DNA of 64,000 bases from Candidatus Latescibacterota bacterium (GTDB lineage: Bacteria > Latescibacterota > UBA2968 > UBA8231). Positions 17,391 to 25,056 of the stretch are shown here, piece after piece. The position numbers and the translations under genes were made by a program. Numbering within the stretch: the stretch's first letter is position 1; every line of letters begins with the position of its first letter. The notes below the pieces were generated by a model. That model was not told the DNA's origin. It did not search any database and saw nothing but the letters and a program-made list of their open reading frames with translations. The stretch lies in NCBI GenBank assembly GCA_022819745.1, contig JAJEGS010000030.1:1-64000 (forward strand), given 5' to 3'.

Positions 17391-18383
17391 TCACTCCTGC
17401 TCTTCCATCTGGTCGTAGAACTGGACGATCTTGCCCCGGTCATCAGAGGCGTTGAACGCCATACCAGCCCGTGGATGCTCATTGAGCAAGCCGGTGATCA
17501 TGTAGGGATAGTCGTAGCCCCACAGCAGTTGAGAGCGCAGCGGCTCAACGTGCTCCTCAATGCACTTGAGCACTGGGCGCAAGCGGAATTTCGGGTTGTG
17601 CAAAAAGCCCAACAAAAGCTCCATCTGGCAGTTGCCCGCGCCGCGGCCCAAGCCAGCGAAACTCGCGTCCGCGCAGTTGGCCCCCAACACTACGGCTTCG
17701 ATGGTATTGGCAAAGGCCAGTTGCCGATTGTTGTGGGCGTGGATCCCGACCTCAATCGGGGTGCCCTCGCAGTATTCGAAAAACATGTTGCACAGCGCGT
17801 GGATCTGCTCGCTGTAGAGCGAGCCAAAGCTATCAACCACGTACACAGCCCCCACGTCTGAACGCACCAGCATCTCCAGCGCGCCCTTGACCTCGGACTC
17901 CGGCACAGTGGAAACGGCCATTAGGTTTAGGGTCGTCTCATAGCCCTTGTCCGAGGCGTCCTTGACCATGTCCAACGCCAGCGGCATCTGGTGGATGTAG
18001 GTGGCCACGCGGATCATGTCCAACACGCTTTCAGACGCGGGCAGGATGTCCGTCTTGTAATCGCTTTTTTCGGCGTCAGCCATGGCCGCCAACTTCAGCG
18101 AGGTGTTGTTGTCGCCGACGATGCGGCGGATGTCCTCCTCGCGGCAATGCTTCCACGGACCAAACTCGCCGGGCGGAAACTGCTCCCGCGAGTTGATATA
18201 GCCGATTTCCATGTAGTCAATCCCAGCCTCGACGCAGGACTCGTACACGCCTCTTACTACCTCGTCAGTGAACTGGTGGTCGTTCATCAAGCCGCCATCG
18301 CGGATTGTGACATCGACGACCTTGATCTCCTCCCGGTACCCGAGCCAATTATCGGCCCAGGTTGCGCGGTCTTCCTCGCTCAT
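17391..18383 (-). CDS. DRE-TIM metallolyase (HMGL-like aldolase family)
   Basis: The 330-residue enzyme has the HMG-CoA lyase-like TIM barrel. Motif DVTIRDGG (about 24-31) supplies the metal Asp and the Arg of the DRE set, and IEVGIHAHNNRQLAFAN supplies the HxH metal ligands. GLGRGAGN closes the pocket. It is close to 4-hydroxy-2-oxovalerate aldolase-like proteins, yet lacks the C-terminal DmpG communication domain and has no acetaldehyde dehydrogenase neighbour. It probably cleaves or condenses a 2-oxo acid with a divalent metal. AGGAG sits 7 bases before the ATG. Confidence 0.82.
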   Translation of the reverse strand: MSEEDRATWADNWLGYREEIKVVDVTIRDGGLMNDHQFTDEVVRGVYESCVEAGIDYMEIGYINSREQFPPGEFGPWKHCREEDIRRIVGDNNTSLKLAAMADAEKSDYKTDILPASESVLDMIRVATYIHQMPLALDMVKDASDKGYETTLNLMAVSTVPESEVKGALEMLVRSDVGAVYVVDSFGSLYSEQIHALCNMFFEYCEGTPIEVGIHAHNNRQLAFANTIEAVVLGANCADASFAGLGRGAGNCQMELLLGFLHNPKFRLRPVLKCIEEHVEPLRSQLLWGYDYPYMITGLLNEHPRAGMAFNASDDRGKIVQFYDQMEEQE

Positions 18384-18537
18384 TTTTCTCTCCTGTTTAT
18401 GTGTAACTCAAGTATTGTCGAAAGGATATATACTGCGGCACAACCGGCAAAAGGTCAAACCCCCAGCAGTTGGCGTGCGGCGGCAACGTATCTGCAGATG
18501 AACGCAGATGAGCGCAGAGGTGGGATGCGACGGGCAC
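18384..18537. other. Intergenic stretch with ATCTGC-type repeat words
   Basis: No gene is seen. It contains GCAGATGAACGCAGATGAGC (18496-18515), a repetitive word also found, as CTGCGTCCATCTGC, in the 55.6 kb intergenic region on the other strand. Confidence 0.35.
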
Positions 18538-19614
18538 TTAGGCCGTCGCCACCGTCAGGGTGCGCAGCTTGTCCGCGTCGATTTCCACACCCAATCCCGG
18601 CCCTTCAAACGGATACAAGTAGCTGCCCTCGGCCCGCACCCTTTCCACGGCCGGCGACGCCGTGTACAGCACCGGCCCCATGGGATCGCAGGGCAAGTTG
18701 GTGTTGGGCATGGCGATGCCAACGCTGACCTGCGCCGATACCCCCAGCGTCGATTCTTGGTCGGTGCCGATCAGGCAGCGGAACCCAGCCGCTTCCGCCA
18801 AGGCGAAAAGCCGGCGGATATGGGTCGGGCCGCCGCAGACGCAGGCGACGTTAAAGGCTGTGCAGGCCCTTTTTTCAATGGCTTCCATGCCCAGCTCTAG
18901 ACTGTTGATGTGCCAACTCACCGGCAGGTCAACGCGCCGCACAAATTCGGCCGAGACCCGCAGACTGCGCGAGGGCTGCTCAAAGTGATAGGGCGCGTGG
19001 TGGCGGAGGACATCGGCGTAGCGGACGGCAGTCTCCCAATCGGTGAAGCGCCCGGAAAAGTCGATAGACTTGAGCTTGAGCCGGTCGTCGAAGCGGCGTT
19101 TGGCCTCGTCTAAGAAGCGGTCGTCGAGCGCGCTATCACCCGACACGTAGTAGCGAAATAGGTGATGGCCCAAGTCGAGCAGCCGCTGGAGATAGCTCAG
19201 CGTGCGCTCAAAGTCCTCTTTTACCTGCCAGCCAAAGATCGGATAACAGCAATAGAGCTTCTCCCGCATCTTGCCGCCCAAAAACCGATAGGCCGGCACC
19301 CCTTGGGCCTTGCCGTGGAGATCGTAGAGCGCCAAGTCAATTGCCGAGGCGAGGTGGAGATTGGTCACTGAACTGTTAAAGGCGTGGCCGCGCAACAGCT
19401 CGTTGATCTCGGTAATAGCCCCGGCGTCCCGTCCCACCAGCAACTCGTTGTACTGCCGGGCAATGGCCGCCAAATCTTCGGCGCGACTGTCGGACGCCTC
19501 GCCCCAGCCGACCGGGCCGTCATCGACAAAGACCTTGACCAGCACGTGCCCGGAGATGTGGCCGTAGTAGCGCGGGGTCTCTATCTGAATGGTTTCTACT
19601 TTGGTGATTTTCAC
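18538..19614 (-). CDS. Enolase-superfamily (mandelate racemase-like) protein with atypical active site
   Basis: The 358-residue protein has the N-terminal capping domain (about 1-115) and the modified TIM barrel of the mandelate racemase group. Two of the three usual metal ligands are visible: D185 (SIDFSGRF) and E212 (FEQPSR). The expected third D/E position reads SWHINS (234-238), and the usual KxK acid/base pair appears as R154-x-Y156 (FRYYVSG). It may therefore be a divergent lyase/epimerase or a non-catalytic member. Start is GTG with AAGGAG 8 bases upstream. That ribosome site lies within the relic of an aminotransferase gene directly upstream, suggesting an ancestral aminotransferase-enolase operon. 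Confidence 0.8.
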   Translation of the reverse strand: MKITKVETIQIETPRYYGHISGHVLVKVFVDDGPVGWGEASDSRAEDLAAIARQYNELLVGRDAGAITEINELLRGHAFNSSVTNLHLASAIDLALYDLHGKAQGVPAYRFLGGKMREKLYCCYPIFGWQVKEDFERTLSYLQRLLDLGHHLFRYYVSGDSALDDRFLDEAKRRFDDRLKLKSIDFSGRFTDWETAVRYADVLRHHAPYHFEQPSRSLRVSAEFVRRVDLPVSWHINSLELGMEAIEKRACTAFNVACVCGGPTHIRRLFALAEAAGFRCLIGTDQESTLGVSAQVSVGIAMPNTNLPCDPMGPVLYTASPAVERVRAEGSYLYPFEGPGLGVEIDADKLRTLTVATA

Positions 19615-19616
19615 GC

Positions 19617-19742
19617 CTAGCTCCTTTGCAAGCGGCCCAACGCCGCGAGTGGTTGGTCAGTTTCAGCTTTGAGTAAGAAAAAGGCGATGCGGACGCGCAA
19701 GCCCTCGCGTCCGTATGGCAGGTGTCCATCAACTAGACAAAA
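19617..19742 (-). pseudogene. 3' remnant of a class V aminotransferase gene
   Basis: The translated relic reads LPYGREGLRVRIAFFLL (then KAETDQPLAALG) and ends at a TAG at 19617-19619. It matches the C-terminus of the intact class V aminotransferase at 48092-49261 (LPHGREGLRTSITFFLLESE, then IDELLAALNSL), at DNA as well as protein level. Nothing of the catalytic domain remains; the adjoining sequence reaches the end of the deacetylase gene. It is a decayed gene end, kept perhaps because it holds the ribosome site of the enolase-family gene. Confidence 0.7.
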
Positions 19743-19771
19743 ATGTTGAATCCAAAATTGACTGTCCCCGC

Positions 19772-20830
19772 TTATTCCTCCACCTCTGGGCGCACCCAAA
19801 CATGGCTAAACCAGTGCCAGACCCGTCCGTCAATCGAAGGTGCCGTCAGCGTGTACAGTGTCCGACGCCCGGTCAGGGGTTTATCCGCCTGTAGCAGCAG
19901 ACGGCCTAGATTGGCGAGATCGGGCCGCTGTAGGGCTTGCTGCTGGCCCTGCACAAAAAACTGTATAGCGGCCGCATTCAATCCTCCGGTATCCACCTCG
20001 ACTTCCAAAATAGGCGGATTGCTGTTATCTATCAGCGGTGAGCGAAGCCGATTATCAGTAATGCGCAAGGCCCTCATGCGGCTTTTTTGCCGAAATCCTG
20101 CCGAAGTTGCATAAGGACCTCCCATGGGATAGCGCGGCAGAGCATAGCGGGGACTACCTCGATACACCACCCCCGAGTTCTGCGCAGCCGCGGCCTTAAA
20201 ACCCAACTCGCGCAAAGCGCTTTCCCAAGCGGGTAGATATTCTCCAAATGGATAGGCAAAAAGGCTAGGCCGCCATCCCAGATGGGTCTGAAAAGCCTCT
20301 TGGGCCCGCTCGACATCCTTCTTGAAGGCACTTAATTGTTCAGAGGTAGGTAGGTTGAGAAAATAAGCGTGTGAGGCCGAATGATTGCCAATCTCCACCC
20401 CTTCGGCGGCCAAGCCAGCCAAATCATCCCAGGTCATGTACTCAGGTCGTCCTACACTGTCGGTATTGATGAACACGGTCGCTGTAAATCCAAAACGCCG
20501 CAAAAGAGGCAAGGCCCCCGTGAGAAAAGACTGGTACCCATCGTCCACAGTCAGTACCACCGTGCGCTCGGAAAGGCCCCTGTCCGAATCGAGTTGCTCT
20601 AAGGCCTCCCCCAAGGTGAGAACCCTAAAGTCTTGGTCCCGGAGAAAGCTCAGTTGCGCGGCGAAAACATCGAGAGCTATGTTGGTGGAAGGATAGCGCT
20701 CATCGCCAAAACGGTGGTACACAAAGCAGGAGAATTCGCCTGCCCCCCCAGCCTGCCCCACACTAGACCAAATTAGCAGTAGTAGCAGCACCCAAGCGCC
20801 AAGGCCGCCAGACCTCATGGAGCCATTCAT
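19772..20830 (-). CDS. Polysaccharide deacetylase (NodB/CE4) with C-terminal extension
   Basis: The 352-residue protein has a signal peptide (about 9-27), then a NodB homology domain. Motif 1 is TVDDGY (D96 catalytic base, D97 metal), motif 2 is H-S-A-S-H (H150, H154 metal ligands), and motif 3 is AYPFGEY. A C-terminal region of about 110 residues (from 245) is probably beta-rich and unassigned. Such enzymes remove N- or O-acetyl groups from peptidoglycan or extracellular glycans. It starts 3 bases after the stop of the Bax-like glucosaminidase gene, so the two are cotranscribed and probably act on the same cell-wall or exopolysaccharide polymer. Confidence 0.87.
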   Translation of the reverse strand: MNGSMRSGGLGAWVLLLLLIWSSVGQAGGAGEFSCFVYHRFGDERYPSTNIALDVFAAQLSFLRDQDFRVLTLGEALEQLDSDRGLSERTVVLTVDDGYQSFLTGALPLLRRFGFTATVFINTDSVGRPEYMTWDDLAGLAAEGVEIGNHSASHAYFLNLPTSEQLSAFKKDVERAQEAFQTHLGWRPSLFAYPFGEYLPAWESALRELGFKAAAAQNSGVVYRGSPRYALPRYPMGGPYATSAGFRQKSRMRALRITDNRLRSPLIDNSNPPILEVEVDTGGLNAAAIQFFVQGQQQALQRPDLANLGRLLLQADKPLTGRRTLYTLTAPSIDGRVWHWFSHVWVRPEVEE

Positions 20831-20833
20831 CGG

Positions 20834-21826
20834 TTAGCTGGTCCCCGCTCGGAAATCTCGGCGCTGCAAAGCCAATTCGGAAAAACCCGGTAGGGCCATA
20901 AGTCGTCTATTCTGACGAATCACAGTGCGAATTTTATCGACATAGGCCATGCCGATTTTGGCGTATTTCTGCAGCCCTAAGGCCAGCGTATGCCCATCAG
21001 GTCGCTCTCCGGCCAGCCGTTTTTCGTAGCGCAACACGCGGAATTGACGATAGGCGGGATGGGCGTTGAGGTTTTGGATGTACGAGTGCACTGCGTGAAT
21101 GGGCGTGAGAAAGGCGGCTACTTCGTACGTTTGCCCTTGGGGCCGTCCAGCCGGCACAATGCCGCAACCCGGCGTAAAGCAATACTCCCCAAACAGGTTG
21201 TTGCCGCAATAGGCAAAGCGCGACTGGCCCCAAGCCGACTCAATGGCCGCTTGGGCCAAAGCCAACTCCGGCGGCACGGTGTCAACGCGCATCAACAACT
21301 CCTGGAATAGAGCGTCCATGGACAATTCTTCGGTTGATACGCGGTATTCTTGGCACAATTGGCGCAGCCATTCTTTGTCGTAACCGGATAGTTCCTTGCC
21401 CTGTTGCACGCCTTCGTGTAGGCGGAGGAGTTGGAGACGCTTTTTCTCTATCTGGATATTCTCCGCCTCGATGAGCGGTGCCATAAACTCAAAAAAGCTC
21501 TTTTTCCGCATTTTGGTGTCTCTAATGGCAGCAAAATCGGGAAATGCCGCAGAAGCCCTAGGCAGTGAACTGGGATTCTCAGGGCGCAGGTCAACGGGCC
21601 TAGGCAACGTGGCCGCTTTGGACACGGCCTCGCTTTTACGAAGCACATCAAAGGACATGTGCGGCAGTTTGAAACGCTCAAAGAGCCAAGCTAAACCGCT
21701 TGGTGCTGGTGCTTTGACGGGATCGTCTTGGGCCGCTTCAGGCGAACTGAAATCGATCTGCGCCAGCTTGAAAAGGAGCACCAACAATAGGAAGCATAAC
21801 ACTAAAGAAACTTTCAATAGACGCAT
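20834..21826 (-). CDS. Bax/FlgJ-type glucosaminidase-domain protein
   Basis: The 330-residue protein has an N-terminal membrane anchor (about 3-20) and a low-complexity linker, then a GH73-like glucosaminidase domain of the Bax type: ALAQAAIESAWGQSRFA with the catalytic Glu, NNLFGEYCF, and the later Y-rich motif AVHSYIQNLNAHPAYRQFR. Such enzymes cut the glycan chains of peptidoglycan. The ATG at 21826 (MRLLKV) is chosen over the TTG at 21847, with GAGAAAG upstream. The upstream region is the start of the duplicated segment shared with 34.6 kb. It heads the transcript that includes the deacetylase. Confidence 0.85.
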   Translation of the reverse strand: MRLLKVSLVLCFLLLVLLFKLAQIDFSSPEAAQDDPVKAPAPSGLAWLFERFKLPHMSFDVLRKSEAVSKAATLPRPVDLRPENPSSLPRASAAFPDFAAIRDTKMRKKSFFEFMAPLIEAENIQIEKKRLQLLRLHEGVQQGKELSGYDKEWLRQLCQEYRVSTEELSMDALFQELLMRVDTVPPELALAQAAIESAWGQSRFAYCGNNLFGEYCFTPGCGIVPAGRPQGQTYEVAAFLTPIHAVHSYIQNLNAHPAYRQFRVLRYEKRLAGERPDGHTLALGLQKYAKIGMAYVDKIRTVIRQNRRLMALPGFSELALQRRDFRAGTS

Positions 21827-21848
21827 AATTTTTCTTTCTCGGGTCAAA

Positions 21849-22135
21849 TGCCGTTGAAGTTAGTCGAATACCAAATTTACCGACTATATCCTGCAATACC
21901 AATATCGCCGTATCCTCGGGGAAGAAATTTGCAAGCAACAGGTCGATTGACTAGGTGATACGTCGAGGCTTTTGGTCAGAGCGACCAATTGGGCTTTGCC
22001 TATCCTCGCGGCTCCTTTGAATATCACATCGGAGGAGATCGCTCGCTACCGCCGATGTTTAAGGTCGCCGACCGGCCCCCAAGGGAGTTGAAATTACAAG
22101 GAATTAGAGATCAGCAGTGCGCTTTTCATGGCAGA
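21849..22135. repeat. Duplicated segment, copy A, left part
   Basis: About 114 bases (21849-21962) match 34598-34712, and 21962-22135 match 35648-35820, with scattered substitutions. In copy A these two pieces are joined directly, so nearly the whole MscS gene that lies between them in copy B is missing. The right piece runs into the last codons of the BrkB gene. Confidence 0.85.
21962..22090 (+). pseudogene. 3' remnant of an MscS channel gene
   Basis: The frame reads VEAFGQSDQLGFAYPRGSFE and on to SLPPMFKVAD, nearly identical to the C-terminus of the intact MscS protein encoded at 34847-35776. A one-base insertion near 22080 (CCCCCAAGGG against CCCCAAGGC) shifts the frame so the original stop is lost. 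No channel domain remains, so it cannot be functional. Confidence 0.85.
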
Positions 22136-23057
22136 GTTGGGCGATCTCAGCGCCGGCGATGAAGACGATGGCTGCAAAGTAGAGCCACCAAGCCATGGCC
22201 ACCGATAGAACGTAGGCCCCGTATAAGTACCAGATAGAGGCGAAATGGCTCAGATAGTAGCCGAAAAGCCATTCGGCGAGTTTCCACAGCAGGGCGGCCC
22301 AAAAAGCGCCTATAGCTAGTACCTGTATCCGAGGTTGCCGATCGGGAACCAGCCAGTACAGGCCAAGAAACACGGCAAAAATTATGGCGAGGGAGGCGAG
22401 CTCATAGATATAGGTCATATAGGAATGCAGCGGAGACAGGACGACGGCGACGACCGCGGCCAAAATGGGCAACAGGAGAACCGACAGCAGGAAAGTCCCC
22501 AACACCAAGAGTACCATGGCGAGATCCCTGATCTTGTCCACTACCGCCGGCAAGGCCATGCGAAAAAAATTCACCCTGTGCTCTAGAGTACTCGCATCCT
22601 TCAATTTGTTTACTGATACCGGCCATTCCTTGAACATTTTCGCCACAAAATTATGCTCGTGCTCGGACGCTTGGAAGATCGTGTTGAGGAGAGTTCTCAT
22701 GCTGCTGAACAGGCCGCTGACACTCAGCAGTAGAATCAACAGGCCGGAAATCCCATAGGCCTCTTTGAATTCGACAACGCCAGAGATGCGCGAGGATAGA
22801 GCATCCTTCAGGTACGCGGCCTGTTCTTCATAGGGAATGAACAGCTCCACCGTCCTATTGATCAAGTAGGTCATGGATGTCGGATCCAAGACTGCTTCGA
22901 GTGCAAAGAAAATAAGGAAGACCAAAGGGACGAGGCACAGGAGGGTAGCAAAAGCCAAGCCGCCGGCGAACAGGAAGAGATGATGGTTGCTCATCCTGAC
23001 ATACAGACCGCCCAGATAGTAGGCCCAGAAGTCCTGTTTAGCTATTTGTTCGTTCAT
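22104..23057 (-). CDS. YihY/BrkB-family inner-membrane protein
   Basis: The 317-residue protein has the six-helix BrkB/YihY pattern: helices near 25-50 (LFLFAGGLAFATLLCLVPLV), 90-115, 185-215, 225-250, 255-275 and 280-305. The family feature is the N-terminal hydrophobic FAGGLAFATLLCLVPLVFL. Older annotations call this family ribonuclease BN; its true role is unresolved, with transport or envelope functions proposed. ATG 23057 is preferred to the TTG at 23069. Its last codons (CHEKRTADL, stop) lie inside the duplicated segment; the same codons survive as a relic at 35789-35820, where the rest of the gene has been lost. Confidence 0.87.
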   Translation of the reverse strand: MNEQIAKQDFWAYYLGGLYVRMSNHHLFLFAGGLAFATLLCLVPLVFLIFFALEAVLDPTSMTYLINRTVELFIPYEEQAAYLKDALSSRISGVVEFKEAYGISGLLILLLSVSGLFSSMRTLLNTIFQASEHEHNFVAKMFKEWPVSVNKLKDASTLEHRVNFFRMALPAVVDKIRDLAMVLLVLGTFLLSVLLLPILAAVVAVVLSPLHSYMTYIYELASLAIIFAVFLGLYWLVPDRQPRIQVLAIGAFWAALLWKLAEWLFGYYLSHFASIWYLYGAYVLSVAMAWWLYFAAIVFIAGAEIAQLCHEKRTADL

Positions 23058-23096
23058 TTCTTCTCGCAAGCCACTCTCGCTTGCAAGGACCGTAGG

Positions 23097-23411
23097 TCGA
23101 TCAATACGAGGATCACGGTCGCGTCTTTGGAGAGTCGGGAGGAGCGGTATTCGATGGTTTCGATTTTAGTCGCCCGGCCGCGATCGATTCGTCCACTGTC
23201 GTCTGGCGTCTCATCTGCGCGAGCTGACGCAGATCGGCGGTTTCGTCGAACTCGTCGACGATTTCCTTGCCGATGATTTCTTCGATGACATCCTCCATCG
23301 TGATCAGGCCGGCCACGCCGCCGAACTCGTCGAGGACCACAAACATCTGCTGATGTTGGTGCATCAGCATCGGCATCAGATGATCCGCAGACACTGAATC
23401 GGAGACAAACT
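23097..23411. repeat. Duplicated segment, copy A, right part
   Basis: This matches 35834-36141 with about one difference per 10 bases, beginning at TCGATCAATACGAG and ending abruptly at GGAGACAAACT. It holds the 3' end of a CNNM gene. The right junction abuts the glutamate dehydrogenase gene. Confidence 0.88.
23113..23411 (-). pseudogene. 3' remnant of a CNNM/CorC transporter gene
   Basis: The frame encodes the second CBS domain and tail of a CNNM protein (FVSDSVSADHLMPMLMHQHQ, DEFGGVAGLITMEDVIEEII, then EIVDEFDETADLRQL), almost identical to the intact protein at 35850-36944. The membrane domain and first CBS domain are absent. The frame extends a few codons into unrelated sequence to 23433 before its first Met. 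It is probably not translated usefully, although a free CBS fragment cannot be excluded. Confidence 0.85.
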
Positions 23412-23429
23412 CATTTACAGTTCGCACCA

Positions 23430-24875
23430 TCAATACACCATCTCTCGATAGCTCTGCGCAATTTTCTCGATCGCCACGACGTACGCCGCGGTGCGCAGGT
23501 CATGCACCTTATCATGATTCAAAAACACCTCGCGCATCTCGTTGTACGCCTGCCGCATGGTATCGTCCAAGCCAGATCGCACCAAATCCAGCTCATCGGC
23601 CCCGCGCATCAAGTCGTGCCGCTGGGTTTCGGGCAGGGGTTTGCCGACCGCCGTCTCGATTGCCTCGACGATGCGCTGTCCGCGCAACTCGTCGAGGCGC
23701 CGATCCATGCGGCCGAAGCGGATGTGGGACAGGTTCTTGATCCATTCGAAGTAGGAGACGGTCACGCCTCCTGCGTTCAGGTAAGCGTCTGGAATCATCA
23801 CCTTGCCGCGGTCGCGCAGGATTTTGTCCGCCTCGAAAGTGATCGGACCGTTAGCGGCCTCGGCGATCAACCGCGCCTCGATGCGCTCGGCGTTTTCCGC
23901 AGTGATCACCGATTCGATAGCTGCGGGGATCAGGATGTCGCAGTCTGCTTCCAGCAAAAGGCTGCCATCCTCCACAAACTCGGAGTCCCGAAAACCCTCG
24001 CCGCCGCCCTTTTCGCGGCGATAGGTGGCAAGCTCCTCGATGTCTAGCCCGTCCTCACACACTATGGCCCCCTCGCGCTCGATCAGGGCGATCACCTGGA
24101 CGCCATCCTCTTCGGACAGGAACTTCGCAGCGTGGTATCCGACATTCCCTAGACCTTGGATGATTACACGCTTGCCCTCCAAGTCTCCGTCCATCCCGGC
24201 CCTCTGCACATCTTCGGGATGGCGGAAGAATTCCCTGAGGGCGTACTGCACCCCGCGCCCCGTTGCCTCGTTGCGGCCGCGGATGCCGCTCATGTGTACG
24301 GGTTTGCCGGTGACACAGGCGACGGCGTTGATGTCGTTGGGATACAAGGCGCGGTAGGCATCCGCGATCCACCCCATCTCGCGCGCGCCCGTACCCATAT
24401 CGGGGGCCGGTACGTTGAGGCTGGGGCTGATGTAGCCTTTCTTCGTCAACTCCATCGTGAAATTGCGAGTGATCAGCTCGAGCTCGGCCGCGTCGTAGTC
24501 GCGCGGATCGATCTGCAGGGCTCCCTTAGACCCCCCGTACGGGACATCGACGATGGCGCACTTATAGGTCATCAGGGCGGCTAGGGCCTCCACCTCGTCT
24601 TGGTCGGCGATTGGCGCATAGCGGATGCCGCCTTTTACCGGCAGGAAGTGCTCGCTGTGGACGGCGCGCCAACCGGTAAATACCCGAAACTCGCCCCGTA
24701 TGTAAACGGGAAAGCTGACCTGGAACACGGAGTTGCAGGTCCTGATCTGGTCGGCGAGTCCCGGCTCGAGCTCCATCGTGGCGGCGGCCGCCTCGAACAT
24801 CCGGTCAACGCTGCCCTTGAACGACTTGCTCTGCTCTTTCAAATCGGACTCCTCAGCACCTTCTTTTTTGTGCAT
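23430..24875 (-). CDS. Glu/Leu/Phe/Val-type glutamate dehydrogenase
   Basis: The 481-residue enzyme interconverts glutamate and 2-oxoglutarate plus ammonia with NAD(P)H. The substrate domain has the Lys-containing LPVKGGIRYAP and the catalytic region TYKCAIVDVPYGGSKGAL. The Rossmann domain has VIIQGLGNVGYHAAKFL. NGPITFEADKIL and PDAYLNAGGVTVSYFEW complete the family pattern. ATG 24875 with GGAG 5 bases upstream is chosen over the TTG at 24884. Among osmotic and ion genes it may supply glutamate as counter-ion for potassium, but it is also a general nitrogen enzyme. Confidence 0.93.
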   Translation of the reverse strand: MHKKEGAEESDLKEQSKSFKGSVDRMFEAAAATMELEPGLADQIRTCNSVFQVSFPVYIRGEFRVFTGWRAVHSEHFLPVKGGIRYAPIADQDEVEALAALMTYKCAIVDVPYGGSKGALQIDPRDYDAAELELITRNFTMELTKKGYISPSLNVPAPDMGTGAREMGWIADAYRALYPNDINAVACVTGKPVHMSGIRGRNEATGRGVQYALREFFRHPEDVQRAGMDGDLEGKRVIIQGLGNVGYHAAKFLSEEDGVQVIALIEREGAIVCEDGLDIEELATYRREKGGGEGFRDSEFVEDGSLLLEADCDILIPAAIESVITAENAERIEARLIAEAANGPITFEADKILRDRGKVMIPDAYLNAGGVTVSYFEWIKNLSHIRFGRMDRRLDELRGQRIVEAIETAVGKPLPETQRHDLMRGADELDLVRSGLDDTMRQAYNEMREVFLNHDKVHDLRTAAYVVAIEKIAQSYREMVY

Positions 24876-25056
24876 GTTCTCCAACCCTTATTATTTGATG
24901 ATGGCCAGAGTTCGGTTTCTCCATACCGCGTAATATATGGGGATCGCGCCGCGCCAGACAAACACAGTTTGCCCGCCTGACGCGGATTTTCTACTTTTTT
25001 ACTCCGCACTGATTCGAATGTACCCTGAACACAGGTTTTCTTCGCTAAAAACGCAC

